Of a stretch of 64,000 bases of DNA, positions 62,806 through 64,000 are shown piece after piece. Position 1 is the first letter of the stretch, and the number at the start of each line of letters is the position of its first letter. The position numbers and the translations under genes were made by a program. The notes below the pieces were generated by a model. That model was not told the DNA's origin and searched no databases. It was given only the letters and a program-made list of their open reading frames with translations. The stretch covers positions 96,861 to 160,860 of the forward strand of contig NZ_JOEY01000020.1 in the NCBI RefSeq assembly GCF_000718165.1. Direction: 5' to 3'. This stretch comes from Streptomyces fulvoviolaceus (GTDB lineage: Bacteria > Actinomycetota > Actinomycetes > Streptomycetales > Streptomycetaceae).

Positions 62806-64000
62806 CCGACGGGCTCCACCGGCACGGTGTCCGTTTCCTGCGGGCCCGGTGGCGGGTCCTGGTGCGGCTCGGCGGCTGGTCCGTGCTCGAGACCGGGCAG
62901 ACCTTCCTCACCGGGTACGCGCCCGCCCGCGCCCTGGACGAGGGGTTTCTGGCCGGACGGCCGGACGTCGGACTCGTCTGGCTCGGCGTGGCCGGACTCG
63001 GGGTCCTCGTCGGGGCGTTCGGCACGTCTCGGGTGTACTCCGCGGTCGCCGCGCTGGTCGAACCGCTCAGGGACCGGCTGGTCACGCGGGTCGTCACACG
63101 CGGGGTGCGGGAGGCGGACGCCGGGGCGCTGTCGGGGCTCACCCAGCAGGTCGAGATCGCGCGGGACACGTCCGCCGGACTGGTGATGGTGTCGCGTTCG
63201 TTCGTGTTCACCGCCGCCGGCGCACTCGTCGGCCTGTTCTCACTCGCCCCGCTGCTCCTGCTGGTCGTCGGGCCTCCGCTGCTCGCCGGGATGGCCCTGT
63301 TCGCGGCGACGCTGCGGCCGCTGGCCCGTCGGCAGGAGGCGTTCCTCGTCGCCGACGAGGCGTTGGCCGAGGATCTCGGCACCGTCTGTCCGGGGCTGCG
63401 GGACGTCACGGCGGCCGGTGCGGAGGAACGGGTCGCCGCCGGCACCGCGAGCCGCATCGACGCCGAGCTGCGGGCCGCGTGTTCCCTCGCCCGCTGGGGC
63501 GTCCTGCGCGTGGTCTCCCTCGCGATCGGCGGCCATCTGCCGATCGTGCTGCTGCTCGCCGCCGCACCCTGGCTCCTCGACCGCGGCGTCACCACGGGCG
63601 CGCTGGTCGGCGCGCTCGCCTACGTCACCCAGTCCCTGCTCCCCGCCCTGCGCAACCTGGTCCACGGCCTGGGCGCGAGCGGCTCACGCCTGATGGTGGT
63701 CCTCCGGCGGCTGATCCGCGACGACTCGTCCTCCACGCCCCTCCCCGACCCCGCCGACGGACGCTCCACGCCCCTGTTCCACCGGGCCGACGCACCACCC
63801 GTCCCCCTCCCCGACCCCGCCGACAAGCCGCCCGCAACCCGCTCCGGCTCCGGCTCCGCCCACGCATCCTCCACGCCCCGCTCCGACCCCGCCCACGCAC
63901 CATCCGCACCCCTCTCCCCCTCGACCGGCACACCGACCGCACCCACTCCACCGGCTGTCCGTCCCGGTCCAGCGAGTGCCGGGACAGCATCAGCATCGGC
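62802..64000 (+). CDS. amfA: ABC exporter of the lanthipeptide locus, partial (AmfA/RamB type)
   Basis: At least 399 codons, open at the window end. The start ATG has GGGAG upstream. Residues of about 20-300 form the transmembrane domain ([43 protein letters not shown]). From residue 308 the sequence turns into a long Pro/Ser/Thr/Ala-rich linker with repeats such as PLPDPAD (twice) and DPAHAPSAP. The ATPase domain is expected downstream. Partner of amfB. Confidence 0.85.
   Translation, partial: MTDGLHRHGVRFLRARWRVLVRLGGWSVLETGQTFLTGYAPARALDEGFLAGRPDVGLVWLGVAGLGVLVGAFGTSRVYSAVAALVEPLRDRLVTRVVTRGVREADAGALSGLTQQVEIARDTSAGLVMVSRSFVFTAAGALVGLFSLAPLLLLVVGPPLLAGMALFAATLRPLARRQEAFLVADEALAEDLGTVCPGLRDVTAAGAEERVAAGTASRIDAELRAACSLARWGVLRVVSLAIGGHLPIVLLLAAAPWLLDRGVTTGALVGALAYVTQSLLPALRNLVHGLGASGSRLMVVLRRLIRDDSSSTPLPDPADGRSTPLFHRADAPPVPLPDPADKPPATRSGSGSAHASSTPRSDPAHAPSAPLSPSTGTPTAPTPPAVRPGPASAGTASAS

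Noticed and set aside
1..64000. tRNA genes, insertion sequences or prophage
   Set aside because: No tRNA-like cloverleaf with a terminal CCA or T-loop was noticed, and no transposase, integrase or phage structural protein was seen.

Overview
The window is chromosomal DNA of a Streptomyces-type actinomycete. Base composition is very GC-rich, genes often start with GTG or overlap by ATGA/GTGA, and mycothiol-dependent formaldehyde detoxification, IdeR/DmdR-type iron boxes and a SapB/AmfS-type class III lanthipeptide locus are present. I saw no tRNA, rRNA, insertion sequence, prophage or CRISPR array.

Layout. 1-7.4 kb is housekeeping and accessory metabolism: a secreted L,D-transpeptidase, an MFS transporter, two SDR oxidoreductases, and a mycothiol-dependent formaldehyde dehydrogenase coupled to a metallo-beta-lactamase-fold hydrolase. 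6.8-11.3 kb is a compact cytokinin locus: a Tmr-type adenylate isopentenyltransferase, a cytokinin oxidase/dehydrogenase, and a LOG phosphoribohydrolase fused to a complete acyltransferase domain. A transketolase C-terminal-like gene is transcribed divergently. This resembles part of the Rhodococcus fas operon without its P450 gene. 11.4-13.1 kb holds an ABC exporter. 13.1-25.2 kb is an iron-regulated siderophore region: an FhuF-like reductase, two FecCD permeases, an ATPase, a binding lipoprotein, then a five-gene set in the order ATP-grasp, IucA/IucC, MFS, IucA/IucC, PLP decarboxylase. That order is the order of the vibrioferrin pvsABCDE operon.

25.3-38.2 kb holds small genes, a decayed MarR gene, folD behind a ZTP (pfl) riboswitch, a GH27 alpha-galactosidase, a glycosyltransferase, and a TetR-beta-propeller-GH5 (endoglycosylceramidase-like) group that shares one palindromic operator. 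It ends with a TetM/OtrA-like ribosomal protection protein. 38.4-45.8 kb is a coxSLMDEFG-like molybdenum hydroxylase operon with a form II-type active-site loop. 45.8-49.6 kb has assorted enzymes and a MarR regulator. 49.7-55 kb is a surface-glycan group: a GT2 glycosyltransferase, a methyltransferase, rfbA, rfbB and a remnant of rmlD. 55.4-64 kb has a SpoIIE-type phosphatase divergent from the amfT-amfS-amfB-amfA lanthipeptide operon, whose last gene runs off the window.

Assignments rest on reading motifs and gene order by eye; no database search was run. The observations most worth following are the LOG-acyltransferase fusion in the cytokinin locus, the shared TetR operator, the pvs-like siderophore set under two iron boxes, and the rmlD remnant.
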